Shown: in pieces, positions 46,590 to 58,488 of the stretch
Position numbering within the stretch: position 1 is the stretch's first letter
How the letters are laid out: each line of letters begins with the position of its first letter
DNA from: Hofstenia miamia
Taxonomy: Eukaryota > Xenacoelomorpha > Acoela
Length of the DNA stretch: 64,000 nt
Assembly (NCBI GenBank): GCA_004352715.1
Contig: SCFE01000044.1
Coordinates: 1,483,259 to 1,547,258, forward strand
Reading direction: 5' to 3'
Translations under genes and position numbers: made by a program
The notes under the pieces: model-generated
What the model saw: the letters and a program-made list of their open reading frames with translations, nothing else
Databases searched by the model: none
Told to the model about the DNA's origin: nothing

Positions 46590-47640
46590 AGATGGTTACC
46601 AATCACTAGTGGGGTCAAACAAGATTCAGTCCGTGAGACCTTGCTATTTCTTATTTTCATCAACAACCTCCCTGAAGTTTGTTCAGAAAGTTTACCTTTA
46701 TGGGTTGCTGATAATCTTAAGATTACAACCGGGAATGTTACTAATTTAAACTCGGATTACTTTTTAATATAATTTTTGTGTTTGAGAATGGAATTAGATT
46801 AAATATTTATGAATTTCAGATGCTTGCATCCCACCTTCGACATGTGCTAATATTTCAGTTCTCCTTCCTTCGTTGCCTCATCGTATGTCAAAGACATGAT
46901 CATTACAATCTCTTCTAGTTTAAGCTGGTCTCTACATATCAACAATAAATTAAATTCCTATAACTTCACATTAAAAAAACTTAAGCCTACTATTCTTTTC
47001 AATGTTTTCTTTGAGACTGGCAAGCAAAGTGTCTCTTTATAAATCCTTCACTTTATCTACCCTAATGTACACTTCAGTTTTTTAGTTCTATCAAACTCTG
47101 AATTGTCTCGAGAGATTTCAGAGTCGTTGCACTAAATGAATGTCACAACGTAGAAATTGCAAAGAACGATTAAACCAATTCTTTGATATTCTTCCAATTT
47201 CCCCTCAACTGCAGTTACTGGGTCTTCTGTTCTTCAACAAACTGCTTAATGGTTCTTATGACTTAGATTTAGAATTTTATCTTACCTCCTATGTTCCAAA
47301 ATTTTCTAATCTTAGATCTAGCATGCCGCAGCTTTTCAAGGCGCACCCATTCCGTAAGTTCAAAACACTGCAATTTTTCTTTAGAAGAATAATACCCTTA
47401 GCCAATTCATACCTTAAATTTAAGTAGACCCTGTCCAATTATATTCATTTTCATACCAAAGTTAATCTAAATGATTCCTTATTCTGGTTAAAAGTGTATT
47501 AAAATGCCTGTTCTGGGACTTTTTTGTCTACAAATTCGATTCGTCGTGTTCCTGCACAACATTTTTTGTTGTTGTTCTTAGTGTCGTTTTGGTTAGTGGG
47601 TTATAATTTTTTATTAATTCTTTTCAATAAATTGTTTATG
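46590..47640 (+). mobile_element. Decayed LINE, reverse transcriptase to 3' end
   Basis: Translated pieces follow LINE order. WLPITSGVKQDSV...[14 protein letters not shown] lies at about 46596-46680 (normally [22 protein letters not shown]), then LWVADNLKI in place of LxFADDLKI, so the catalytic Asp pair is broken. A C-terminal frame at 47140-47427 has LGLLFFNKLLNGSYDLDLEF (the usual L..L.KILNG.vd). The tail leads to an AATAAA at 47626 and a (TA)n tract at 47672. Multiple stops show it is inactive. Confidence 0.7.
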
Positions 47641-47671
47641 TGATACGACAATACAGTAAATTAATAATTAT

Positions 47672-47749
47672 ATGTATATATATATATATATATATACATA
47701 TATATTTATCTGTATATATATATATATATATATGGATATATATATATAA

Positions 47750-47780
<31 letters not shown>

Positions 47781-47786
47781 TATATT
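47672..47786. repeat. Long imperfect (TA)n microsatellite
   Basis: About 115 bases of TATA with interspersed C, G and AATA steps, at the tail of the LINE relic. Confidence 0.9.
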
Positions 47787-48509
47787 TATATCATGGACCA
47801 CTGGAACTAGAACTGGAAACTGAAATTAATGAATGGAAATGTGGAGTCAGAATTAAAATCAATATTTTTATAAATGGTGTATTACGCAGCTAATTTACGT
47901 AACCGATTTTCCAATGCGTAAATTTAAAATGTATTGTTCCTTTGCGAATCGTTAAAATGCGTCGATTTTAACAACCGATTAAAATACAATTTAGCGTAAT
48001 ACAAAATTTTAATAATTTTTGACCGACTTATTCTGCTTCTCAAATTTTAATATATTGAAATATTACATAATAACTGATAATTAATCTTTGTTAACGGTTT
48101 CCTTATGCCGAGGTCTTGTATTGTACCAAACTACAAATGCGGTTATTATAAGCAAAATTGTACTTTATACCGCTTCCCTACTGATGGTAACGAGAAAGAA
48201 AATTGGAAGAATACCATTCCGAGAATTTTAAATGAAATAAATAAAATATGGTTACATGCAAATGTCATTGGAAAAACAGACGAAATTTATTTAAGCGTTT
48301 ATAAGCCCTCTAACGGTAAAGAAATGTAGTGCAAATTTAGTATTAAAATAAAATTATTTGAAATTAAATGCACCCGTTTTATCTCGATGTTTAAACAATG
48401 CATTATCTTCACACTTTCAAATAACACACAAGATTCTATGTTAATATGCAGAGACGCCAGAAGCAACTCAACATTAAGGGGCAAAACTTGCTTAGCTTAA
48501 ATGCCTATA

Positions 48510-48903
48510 CACTTTTTTTATAAGAACCAGTAAATTTTTGCTGAGGCTCAGCTGTTCTTACTTTTTTGGGACTTTGAGCCTAAAATTGTTCTTATTTTTT
48601 CTAAGTTAAAAAACAAGTTTTGACCTATTTACTTAACTATGTAGAGGATTTTAGATGCCACTGATTCTTTTTGCTATAGCTACTTTATATTTTTATTACC
48701 CTTTTGTTTGATTCTCTTACGTTTAGTATTTTTAAACCTTTGGAACTATAAATAAGCATCTTTTGTTACTATTTATTGAAAAAATTAAAACAAATAACTA
48801 CTTTTTAAATACTTTCAGTCTCACTACTGTTCTTAAGTTGTTCTTATTTTTTGGTATTTTTGAGCCTCATTGTTCCTATAAAATTGTTCTTATAAAAAAA
48901 GTG
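48510..48903. mobile_element. MITE with TA target duplication
   Basis: Inverted ends CACTTTTTTTATAAGAAC at 48510 and, inverted, at 48903, flanked by TA on both sides. Inside, related segments with GTTCTTATTTTTT and TTTGAGCCT are repeated near both ends in the same direction. It has no coding capacity. A Tc1/mariner-type non-autonomous element is likely. Confidence 0.75.
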
Positions 48904-50100
48904 TAAATTTTTTAAATTGTTTGAATTTTACGCCAGCTAACCATTTGATGTTTTTACCAGTCTTAAATGAACATAAGTAATAAAGGATATTACAACCTTA
49001 CGATTTTTATAAATTTTACAAAATATATACTGTAATTAATTAAATTACTTAAATATATATTAATATTTTAATAAACAAAACAATTTTTGTGTAAGCATTA
49101 CATAACTTATAATTTAAGTAACTACCATAATTAAAAAGCTTTATCTTAGTAATGTAGATGTACAATTGCGTTTTGTCTCCCAATACGGAATCATGGCATC
49201 TTCCCAAGCAATAAGATATTCTTCATTCTATATATACTTAAAAAGAGCAATTGAAAATTAAGATTAGTTATTTGCATAAGCAGCTGTAATATAATAACAG
49301 GGCTTACCAAATTGGTATGACATTAAAATAAAAAAATTATGTAGAATATTCGAAATGAAAATGTGTCTGATGAATTCAAATATTATAAACATAATAATTA
49401 TTATATATTTTCTAATATCTAGCTAAACTTAGCCTATTAAGTATTCTCTCTTGCAAAATTCCTAAGGCAGTGTAAAACTGCGGGTGTATGGCTTAATTTG
49501 AACTCATTTATCCCAAGATCGGAACATAGTAGAATAAAATAAACAGCTTCAAGTTCACCAGAAGAGGTTCGCCAATCACAATTCATTTCGTAATATAGAA
49601 ATATCAAATTGGAATCACCTCTAAAAAGCAATAATTTTTAAAATTCTAACGAATTTTTGAAAAGTCCTTTACTAAATTTAACCTAATTTGTCCCAACATT
49701 GACTCAGTAAACTTCGAATTTTAATAGCTGAATACATGCAGCAAAACGTAATTTACTCATAATTGTTTCGTAACGCAAACAAATTGCAATATTATAAGTG
49801 CTATAGCTCTAAACCCCATATTTTCCTTTCTTTTTTACTTACTAATTCAATATTTTACGACGCCATCTAGCGAATTTTGAAAAGAAAGATTTTGTCTAAT
49901 GAGCCTATTGAATTTGTGAGGATGAAGGAAATTTTGACCAGCAAATCCACCTGATACTTTTAGCCTACCAGCTTCTTGCTTACTACAAACGTTACACATT
50001 TTTTTAAGAAATTATTTATAGTTTTTATTGTTAGTGACCTTCTATACAAATTATACTTTGTAAGAATCGCCTTGTTCAAACTAATATATGTTTTATAAAA
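48904..50100. other. Non-coding stretch within the P-like relic
   Basis: AT-rich sequence without recognisable transposase pieces. It separates the THAP part from the rest and could be an old intron or another insertion whose ends I cannot define. Confidence 0.35.
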
Positions 50101-51210
50101 ATGTGTGTACCTCAAACTCCACGGTCGGCTTATACCTCATGTGAACGACGTGTAGAAAAAATGGAGATTATGGTTTTTAATACATTCATAAAAAATGATG
50201 TGATTTCCTCTTACAATGATTTTATATCTGGTTTAAGTGCACAGGAGTTCTTAATATCTTCGAAAATATTTTTTGTGAAATCTAAAGATCAAGTGAACAT
50301 TTGAAGTAGACTGCAGCAGTTTCAATGATGTTGTTTGGTCTATAAAAGTTTATTATGATTTATCTTAGGCTGCATTTCTTGATTATGAGAAGGTTATTCA
50401 TTTACCTTCTTTGGCTGGAAAGATTACATGTTGGTTTCAATTGGAGAATATCATAAAGTGTACTAAAAATGATTGTTTCTATGATACTTAGAGTGAGGAA
50501 GAAGTCTCACAAAGAATCACTTGCTTAGCTCTCTTTGATGAAATGCGTAGTTTAAATAATAAGTCAAAAAAATCTAGACGCTATTTGGCATCTTTGCTTG
50601 TGCTTGCCTTTCAGCTTTCTCTTGCATCATCAGCTGCTTATAATATATTTCGTGTATTTTTCCGATTTCCATTATTAAGAACACTTAGAAAAGATACTGG
50701 AAAAATTTCTACTAACGATAGTTTTTGTGAAGGAAATATACTGCAAAGTGACTGACAAACAGAATTTTAATTGATGAAATATATGTAAAGGAAACTTTAG
50801 AATTTCAGGGTGGACACTCTTATGGAATGCAAATAATTCCGACCATTTAGCAAAAAACAGTTCTTGCGTTTATGATAAAATGTCTTTATGGTGGCTCGTC
50901 ATTTATGATGAAATTGTTACCATTGAGGTCACCAGATGCGCAGTTTCTAAATGAGCAAAATCTAAATTTGATGAATTTGCTTCATAAGAATGGTGCAAAA
51001 GTTGTTGGCATTGTCACGATAACTTGAGAATGAACTCCAAATTCATGTATTTGTTTCCTGGATTTAATGAAAATGAATCCTGGGTAGTTCCACATCTTAT
51101 TGAATCCTCTTTAATCTTTGGGCTGATTGTTGATTTATCGCACCTGTTGAAGTGTACTTGAAATAATTGGATTACTGAGCGTGATCAAACTGTTACATTT
51201 AGAGGTATAA

Positions 51211-51344
51211 GCAGTGATGACCATTTTAATGACTTATATTAATTTAGGATCAGTTTTCTTTACATTTTGTTTCTGCTGAAAATTTTTTTATCAAAATCTC
51301 ATAAAAAACCCTTGTAATTTTAATATTAAAATGGTCATCACTGC
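51211..51344. mobile_element. Short MITE with 20-bp inverted ends
   Basis: GCAGTGATGACCATTTTAAT at 51211 is mirrored exactly by the 20 bases ending at 51344; the element is 134 bp. The 8 bases before (AGGTATAA) and after (AGGTAAAG) agree at 6 of 8 positions, a plausible 8-bp target duplication as made by hAT or P elements. It interrupts the P-like transposase relic. Confidence 0.75.
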
Positions 51345-52440
51345 AGGTAAAGTTGCTAAATAGAAGGATTTGTTGGATATTTATGCGAAAGAACGACAAA
51401 ATATTTTGCGTTGCACAGCAAATAACGTTTACATCTCTTCATCCTTCTCTCATTGAAAAGCAAAAAGTGGTTCTTGCTATAAAAATGTTCAATGAGAAGA
51501 TTATTGCTTCTTTAGAAATTGAGGATTACAAAGACACTAAGGAATTTGATAATGACATTGCGAGTGTTTTCAACATCCTAAACGTAAAATTTCCAATCGT
51601 TGGACATAGACGAAACGACCCTGATCGTTTTGTTCTGACATGCATGGGCGATAAACGTGTCAGGTTTTTACAAAGAACAGCGAATGTTTTATTTCAAATG
51701 GGTCCTGGTCATCATCAAATGCGAAAACATTACCTAAGTAGTTATACTTCTTTGGGGTGGTTCAGAACGATGAGTGGTATTTTATGTCTAGCTGAATTTT
51801 GCTTCGTGTTTGTGATTTTGACTATAAAATGAATGGTGATTTTCAAACAGATCCATTGGAAAAGATGTTTAGATTATACCTGCAAAGAATTCGAGGAAGC
51901 TACTATATTTCAGTGACTCAGGTAATAAGTGCGTTCAAATGTGAGACAATGGCATTTTTATATCGGATGAAACTAGATGTAAATGATCTTAATTTTCAAC
52001 CTGATTTCCAAATTTGCAACATCGCATTGTCTGATTTACATCTGAATAAAATTATATCTGTTGGCTCACATTGGCTTTTTGGATCCTTGTATTTTTTAAA
52101 CTACGAAAAAATTTCAATTGTTTATATTTCTGGCTTTCTAGCTGACAAATTCGAATTAGACTCTGATACATCATTCTAATTCTATGAAGACAGCGATTTT
52201 ATTACGGAAGTTTCTGGTGGCAATTTAAAATCCCACCTGAAAGCTTAGTATCACACATTAATATTTGCTATGCTATATATCAGAGCTTAAAGAATGTTCA
52301 CTGTCATCGTTATTTATCTCGTTGTTTCATAGTGGCATTAGAAACATTTTCGCCAATACTGAACAACACGCTTGCCTTATACCAAAGCCAACTATGCCAT
52401 ACAATGGTCAATACTTTTTGTAAAGGCTACATTAAAAAAT

Positions 52441-53310
52441 TCATCAAAGTGAATGCAAATAGTCAGAACTCTAAACTTAGAAAATTGTGATCTTGCATCT
52501 ATTAATTTTGTCTTTTTATTGTTGATTTTTAGTTGATAATTTTCATATTTGTTGTATTTTTAGTATAAAATTTTTACATTTTTATTTATTGTGTGCCTTT
52601 GGCATTTTATTCTTTAAACAGGAAATTTAAAAAAATATACATGTATATGGCAAAAGTTCTTTTTGTGAATTTGATAATTTTCTTTCAGAATGGAACTGTA
52701 ACGTCTTTCTATGTTCCAACTCCACATTATTCATCTGAGGTTTAGGTTTCCAGTCCTAGTTACAGTGGTCTATTATATATATATATATATATATAATATT
52801 TCACGTACAAAATGCTCAAAAAGCGTACATAGAGACATATCAAGGTGTACATAGCGACATTAAAAAAAATGAGTAGAAATCTGCAGAAAATATTGCTGTA
52901 TGACAGTGGGTGATTGTGAATCGCTATATTTGTAAAAAATTGAACTATGCTTATGAAATATACTTAAGCTTGCCAACTTCTGGCTGAAAAATTTACGACA
53001 TTTCTTAGTAATTATAAAGCCATGCTTAGCTGCCATTTTCAATAAAATTTGTGTTTGTTCAAAAACACTGTCTCAAATATTAGTCTTTACATTAATTGCC
53101 ACCACTGTGGACGTGATTATCATTGTATCATTATATTATTTTAACAACAAAAAATTTTGCTGGTACATAGCGCCATTTAAAAATTTTTGAAGTGTACATA
53201 GCGACATAGTATAACAATGTATATATATATATATATATATATATGTAGCTAAAATATCAATTATGCTGTTGTTCAAAATTGTAACTGTAATGTAATAAGA
53301 CTTCACATAA
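52441..53310. other. Non-coding stretch with GTACATAGCGACAT repeats
   Basis: Related 15-mers occur in the same direction at about 52826, 52845, 53164 and 53193 (GTACATAGAGACAT, GTGTACATAGCGACAT, GGTACATAGCGCCAT, GTGTACATAGCGACAT). They form two pairs about 340 bp apart. TA tracts lie at 52773-52795 and 53219-53244. No gene is seen. Confidence 0.5.
53219..53244. repeat. (TA)n microsatellite
   Basis: Pure TA tract about 200 bp upstream of the promoter of copy E. Confidence 0.9.
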
Positions 53311-53449
53311 ATTAGGAAATGACACTTGGAATGACGCTATGGGTTAGATGAAGAATTCATGCAATGCAAAATGTTTGCATTGGAATTTATCAACTCTCGA
53401 ATATGAGGAACAATCCAGTTTGTACACAAAATAAAAGTCAATATGCCAT

Positions 53450-53458
53450 TATAAATAG
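53450..53458 (+). promoter_or_regulatory. TATA box of protease copy E
   Basis: TATAAATAG begins 39 nt before the ATG, identical in sequence and spacing to copy B. The shared upstream block (from about 53330) marks a common promoter. Confidence 0.65.
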
Positions 53459-53488
53459 AAACCTTTATTAACTCAAGTAATCACCACG

Positions 53489-56400
53489 ATGTTCGGCTGT
53501 AACTTGGTGGGTTTGCTAACAATAATAACGGTTGCTTTTGCTGCAACACATATACCTACATTTCCTGATACTTATCATGCTAAGGGAATAGTTCGACTGC
53601 CGTACGCAGAACTAAAAGAGCCCTACGAAATTTGGTACGATGGGCCAAATAAAAATTCACGCATTGACTGGTATGGTGGTATGGATAAAACCTATGCACT
53701 CGGCGATAGTTTGCAATTCAAGTACTACTACTACGATGGCAAAAAACAATGTGCAAGATTAAACGGAGCCGGCTTACAGACGATATTGCCTGATTTAACA
53801 GGCTATAAATACAATGGCTTACATAAAGTTGAAGGCTGCAAGAATAAATGCCACATGTTGCAAAGCCAAACCCTCAACGGACAGCAGAATAGCACGTACA
53901 GATTTTACTATGAATTTGATGGTAATATACGTTAACATTTTCAATGAATTAATAGCCTACATATTAAATGCATTATCCATTAACGCTTTTATATGTATTT
54001 GCCAAAATTAATAATGCATGGAAATACTTAATGATTTCTATAAATAAGAACTTTTCAAATGATAAATTAATTGCAGATTGTCCAGGAATCTACACTCATA
54101 ACTTGTAAGTTTATGATTCAGAATTACACTTTGTAAATATGTAAATTACATAAGTAACGTTCATTCCTTTTCAATTGTACTTTAGTCAAGTATAAAATAT
54201 TACTTAAGCATTTTGATAACACTTTTAGTTTTTGCAGTTAATTTTGACCTAAATCTAACAGTTTTTACAACGGAAAGCATGATTAATCTATAAATTAAAT
54301 CCTACCAACTGCATTCACTACACTAAATCAATTTCATCTGATATTCTGTTCACACTTGAAAACATTGCATGAATGTTTCTAAATTTTTTAGAGGCTGGCA
54401 ACGCAATTCCCCGTTTGTTTTGGTGGTTTGGATGGGATAAACTTTTGGGATCACATTTTGATCGGTACGACATTACTTACGAAGGTTTCGACAAAAACAT
54501 ATCTGCAGGAACCTTTAACATTACCGGTTCGTGTACTAATGGATACCCGAAGAAAGTTCGTAAGTATTTAATTTTGAAGTAATACGTTCTTCTAACAGAA
54601 AATATTGAATCGGTTTTAACAGTAGCTGTTGAAGAAATATAATATTTTTCAGATGATAATTTTACTGGATTGACTGATATATTTCAAAAGGTCGCAGAAA
54701 TTGCTAACGTTAAATTTTTGAAATCAAATATTTACAGCCACAAAATTAATTTTCTCATTATAAAAAAAATATTTTCAAATGAAATTGTTAGTTCAATTAC
54801 ATCATAAATGAAATCATGAGCTTTTAATTTTTACGTATTGTTAAGTTTTGCTGAAAACCTAGCAATTTATTTTATACATATATTTGGACATGTTTGCATA
54901 CATTTTGCATTGATTTATGAAGAAATGATTTTAGACAGTGAATTGGAGAAAGAATTTGCTTTGAATCCTCTTGACCACTACATGAAGAAAGATTCTCAAA
55001 GAAAAATCCATAAAATCTTTCTCCATTATAAGCAAAAGTTTAGTAAGCAATATTCTTCCCGCAAAGAACACTCTGCAAGATTTGCAAACTTCGTGAAGCA
55101 TCTTAGATTTGTACATGGCAAAAACCGAGCTGGCCTGTCCTACGAGTTGGCAATAAATCATCTTGCTGATCTTCACGACCACGAACTTGATCTAATGTCT
55201 GGTGGACGAAAACAGAAAAATGGTATTTATTAGTGAAATATTATCTATTACATAATTTAGTAAAAGGATAATTATCTAAATATTCTCATTACATGTAAAC
55301 ATAAGTTTCAATCTCAATGTCACATTCGAATTCTTTGAATGAAATTGCTTTTTACCATAGTTTCTCAATTATTTAAAAACTGGAAGTATGTTTCGCATTT
55401 CAAAAACTCGGATTAATGAACACGTATAAAACATATTTAAATATGTGAATTCAAAAAAAAAGTTCAGATTTGGTGTCCTAACAGGAAGCAATAAACAAAA
55501 ATTTTTTAATGGTTGAGCTTAAAATTCCCAAATTCAGATTACGATACCCGACTCAAGGCACGCCAATCTACTTATTCTTACAAAAATAATAACTTTACAA
55601 AGAGATTCTATAAAAAAATACCTGTTGCATCATCTATGTAAAAAATTTATGTTATCCTTTTTAAATGTACAATCAATAAATTTGACAATACAGGATGTGC
55701 TGTTAATCTTTAATTTTGACTCCAGTAATATTATATACTTTCAATGAAAATTTAAGGTGTAGAAATTATTCATTTTCGTAAAAGATTTTGTAAAATCAGT
55801 TGATTTGAATAGATAGATGTTCAATGCTTTAAAGATATTGAAAAATAAGATAAACGTTTACACTGTTGCAAAAATATTAAGAATTGGAAACTTTTTTAGC
55901 AAAAATCATAATTGGATGCTCAAATTCAACATTACTGGACTGATTTTGGAACATTAAAGGACTACGAATGCTTTGCTAAATTTGCTAATTAGATATTTTT
56001 TTCAAAAAAATTAATTGAAAATTACTTTAATTGCAATAGCTTCAAAATATTGTCGTTGTTATTTTTTCAACTTTTCCTTCTTATATTTAGATATTCAGAA
56101 AATGCTTCAAGACTTTCAAACTATTTAATAAAATTCTTGTTTAGAGCACAACAATGATCATATATACGATCCAGATGCTAGTTGGTATGACAAAACAAAG
56201 TTTTTGGAAAGCAATGTGTTACCTGATTCATGGGATTGGCGTCATTATGGTGCTGTTACACCTGTGAAAGATCAGGTAAAAAGTTTTTGTCAACCTACAT
56301 CTCAAGTACTGACCAAAGATCTTATAAAAACCAAAACCCAGATACAAATGTGTAGAAAGCCGTTGAATATTTATATATATTTAGGCGATTTGCGGCTCTT

Positions 56401-56635
56401 GCTGGTCATTCGGATCTGCTGAAAATTTGGAGGGAGCATTTTTTAAGAAACATGGTTACCTAGTATATCTCTCCCAACAGCAACTTGTGGATTGTAGTTG
56501 GTCTTATGGCAACACAGGCTGTGATGGGGGATTTTATGGAAATACATTTAAATATCTCACTGATTTTGGCGGAATACAAACAGAATTGAGCTATGGCCCT
56601 TACTTAGGTAAGACCAAAATGCACTATGCATACTG

Positions 56636-56676
<41 letters not shown>

Positions 56677-57171
56677 ATGTAAAGATACGCATAAAAGGTT
56701 ACTATTGCCATAAAATGCTGAAATTTAGGTTATTTTCAACCAATACATAGTTGTTTTTTAATTAATATGTAACATCAACTTTTAGGACAAAACGGAATTT
56801 GTCATTCTAATAAATCAAAAATTGCACTTTCCGTAACTGGATATACACGTGTTCCTACTCAAGACAACTTGGCCTTACAGTCAGCACTCGTTGAAATTGG
56901 TCCAATTGGCATTTCAATCAATAGTGCAACTAAAAGTTTTTATTTCTATTCAAGGGGAGTGTATGATGATACAGCGTGCAAGGGTGATCGCAATGATTTA
57001 GATCATTCACCTCTTTTAGCAGGTTATGGGGTCTTAGATGGACAACCTTACTGGTTGGTCAAAAACAGTTGGTCAAACTATTGGGGAGATGATGGTTATG
57101 TCCTAGTTGCGAGAAATACTGATTATATTTGTGGTGTTTCAACAAGACCAGTTTATGGAATTGTAGATTAA
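53489..57171 (+). CDS. 26/29 kDa-type cysteine protease, copy E (complete, 542 aa)
   Basis: Six exons: 53489-53921, 54392-54559, 54935-55222, 56145-56275, 56385-56607, 56786-57171, with GT-AG borders and phases 1,1,1,0,1. The protein has a signal peptide (VGLLTIITVAFA), the N-terminal domain of 26/29 kDa proteinases in exons 1-2 (residues about 20-200; a CHMLQSQTLNGQQNSTYRF stretch includes an N-glycosylation site), the I29 propeptide in exon 3 (about 201-296), and the C1A domain from LPDSWDWRHYGAVTPVKDQ. Gln340, Cys346, His488 and Asn508 complete the active site. The residues after His are Ser-Pro (DLDHSPLLAGYG), where most C1A enzymes have a small residue and Val. It is the only copy with neither a gap, a conversion-like junction nor a transposon inside. 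It is probably an exported digestive or hemocyte protease. Confidence 0.95.
56639..56673. repeat. (TA)n microsatellite in intron 5 of copy E
   Basis: A TA tract of about 35 bases absent from intron 5 of A and B accounts for the longer intron (178 versus 160 bp). Confidence 0.9.
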
Positions 57172-58488
57172 ATATATTTTGTTTTAAAGTGTATTTCCTT
57201 TATAAATGGATGTAGCGCAAGGTCGTATTCTTTCATTTAGATTAAATGAAACTTAGAATTGTGTGCTGTCAGCTTTGAAGTTATCCGAAAAGCCTTCCAT
57301 TACTCTAATATAAAGTTTGGACACATGATAATTTGACATTTTCAATATTAGTCATACAATTATTAGTGATCATTTTTGCATCAATTGATTAAGTATGTTA
57401 AGAGGAAGTCTATTCAACTGAATTCCCAGATTTAGGAAGGGTAATTCAACGAATAAATGTTAATATATCAAAATTGCAGATTTACTGAATAAAGTCTTTT
57501 GAATGGTAAATATCATTTGCCAGGGTTGCCAACACAAAACGCATAAAAGCGGAAATTATTAGGCGTAAAAGCGGGAGACTTGTAATATATATATATATAA
57601 GCAGAAGATTTGTGAAACATCGTGAAACTAAGAATTTTTAAATATCAAAGTTGAGCTTGGTACATGTAATAATAAGATGTCACTTGTATGGAATTGAATT
57701 AAGCCTAATTTTGTATCACTAATCAACAAATACAAGATTCATATGTTGAAACCACTATTTACAAATTTTATTTTAAAAATATTGCCAAAATTGTTCTCTT
57801 TCAAAATTTATTTACAAGAGAAAAATTTAGAAAAACTGAATATTTTATATTGGGAGTGGAAAACCTGGAGAATTTTTGAAAAGCGAGAGATCCGGGAGCA
57901 TTGGTAGGCCTGTAAATTGAAGATTTAAATAAATATAAATTGTTATAATATTATTTATTTTGATTACTTACTAAAAATAACTAATTATAATTATCTTAGT
58001 TCAAACTCTATTACATTATGTTTGTTTATTGGCTTAAGAGGGAGACTAAATAATGTATTTGAGAATACCATACTTCTTTTGTTTGAGAAATACGTCCTAA
58101 TACAATGCCTACACAAAGTGACCTAAATCGAGTTATACCATTAGAAGATAAAATAGCTTATAAAGAGGAAAGAGTTGATTTTCAACCTACGCTAGTCTGC
58201 CTAATTCATTTAAAGTTTGTGAGTACATAACATTTCTAATGCACTTTGAGGGTTAGTTATTGTCAGTTAATGACTGAAATGGAAAAATGTGATATATATA
58301 TATATATCTATATAAATATATATGTATATATATATATATATATATAGACAGTATTGCCAATTGGGTTGGAGATCCGTGAAGAAATACCATGTGGCTACCA
58401 ATGGGCGTCTTGATAGGGTTGGAAATCTCATCCAATGGGTTTTATCGAGATTTGTGGAACTAGTACCTCAACTCTAAGCTCAATTATA
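57172..58488. other. 3' flank of copy E and non-coding stretch
   Basis: An AATAAA at about 57488 is a possible poly(A) signal. CAGGGTTGCCAACAC at 57522 and an inverted CAGGCCTACCAATGC at about 57912 could be the ends of a degenerate MITE, but the match is poor. A (TA)n tract lies at 58291-58346. No gene seen. Confidence 0.4.
58291..58346. repeat. Imperfect (TA)n microsatellite
   Basis: TATA tract interrupted by CTATATAAA and GTATA steps. Confidence 0.85.

Larger units (their letters stand above)
48105..52440 (+). mobile_element. P-element/THAP-type transposase relic with nested insertions
   Basis: A THAP-like start at 48105-48329 has MPRSCIVPN.KCGYYKQ, LYRFPTD and W..TIPR, with a Tyr where a zinc-ligand Cys is expected. 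After a 1.8-kb interruption the transposase resumes from about 50101: NDVISSYNDF, FDEMRSLNNKSKK...YLASLLVLAF, then IDEIYVKETLEFQGGHSYGM (the first catalytic region of P-type enzymes) at about 50770, VLAFMIKCLYGG, TSLHPSLIEKQKVVLAIKMF at 51430-51490, and QTDPLEKMF...ISVTQVI at about 51850-51930 (normally TDPLENxFG). Frames shift and stop repeatedly, so it is dead. Two MITEs sit inside it. THAP9 and P elements are the closest known relatives. Confidence 0.75.

Noticed and set aside
57522-57912. Possible MITE with CAGGGTTGCC and inverted CAGGCCTACC ends
   Set aside because: Only about 10 of 15 end bases agree and no target duplication is visible.
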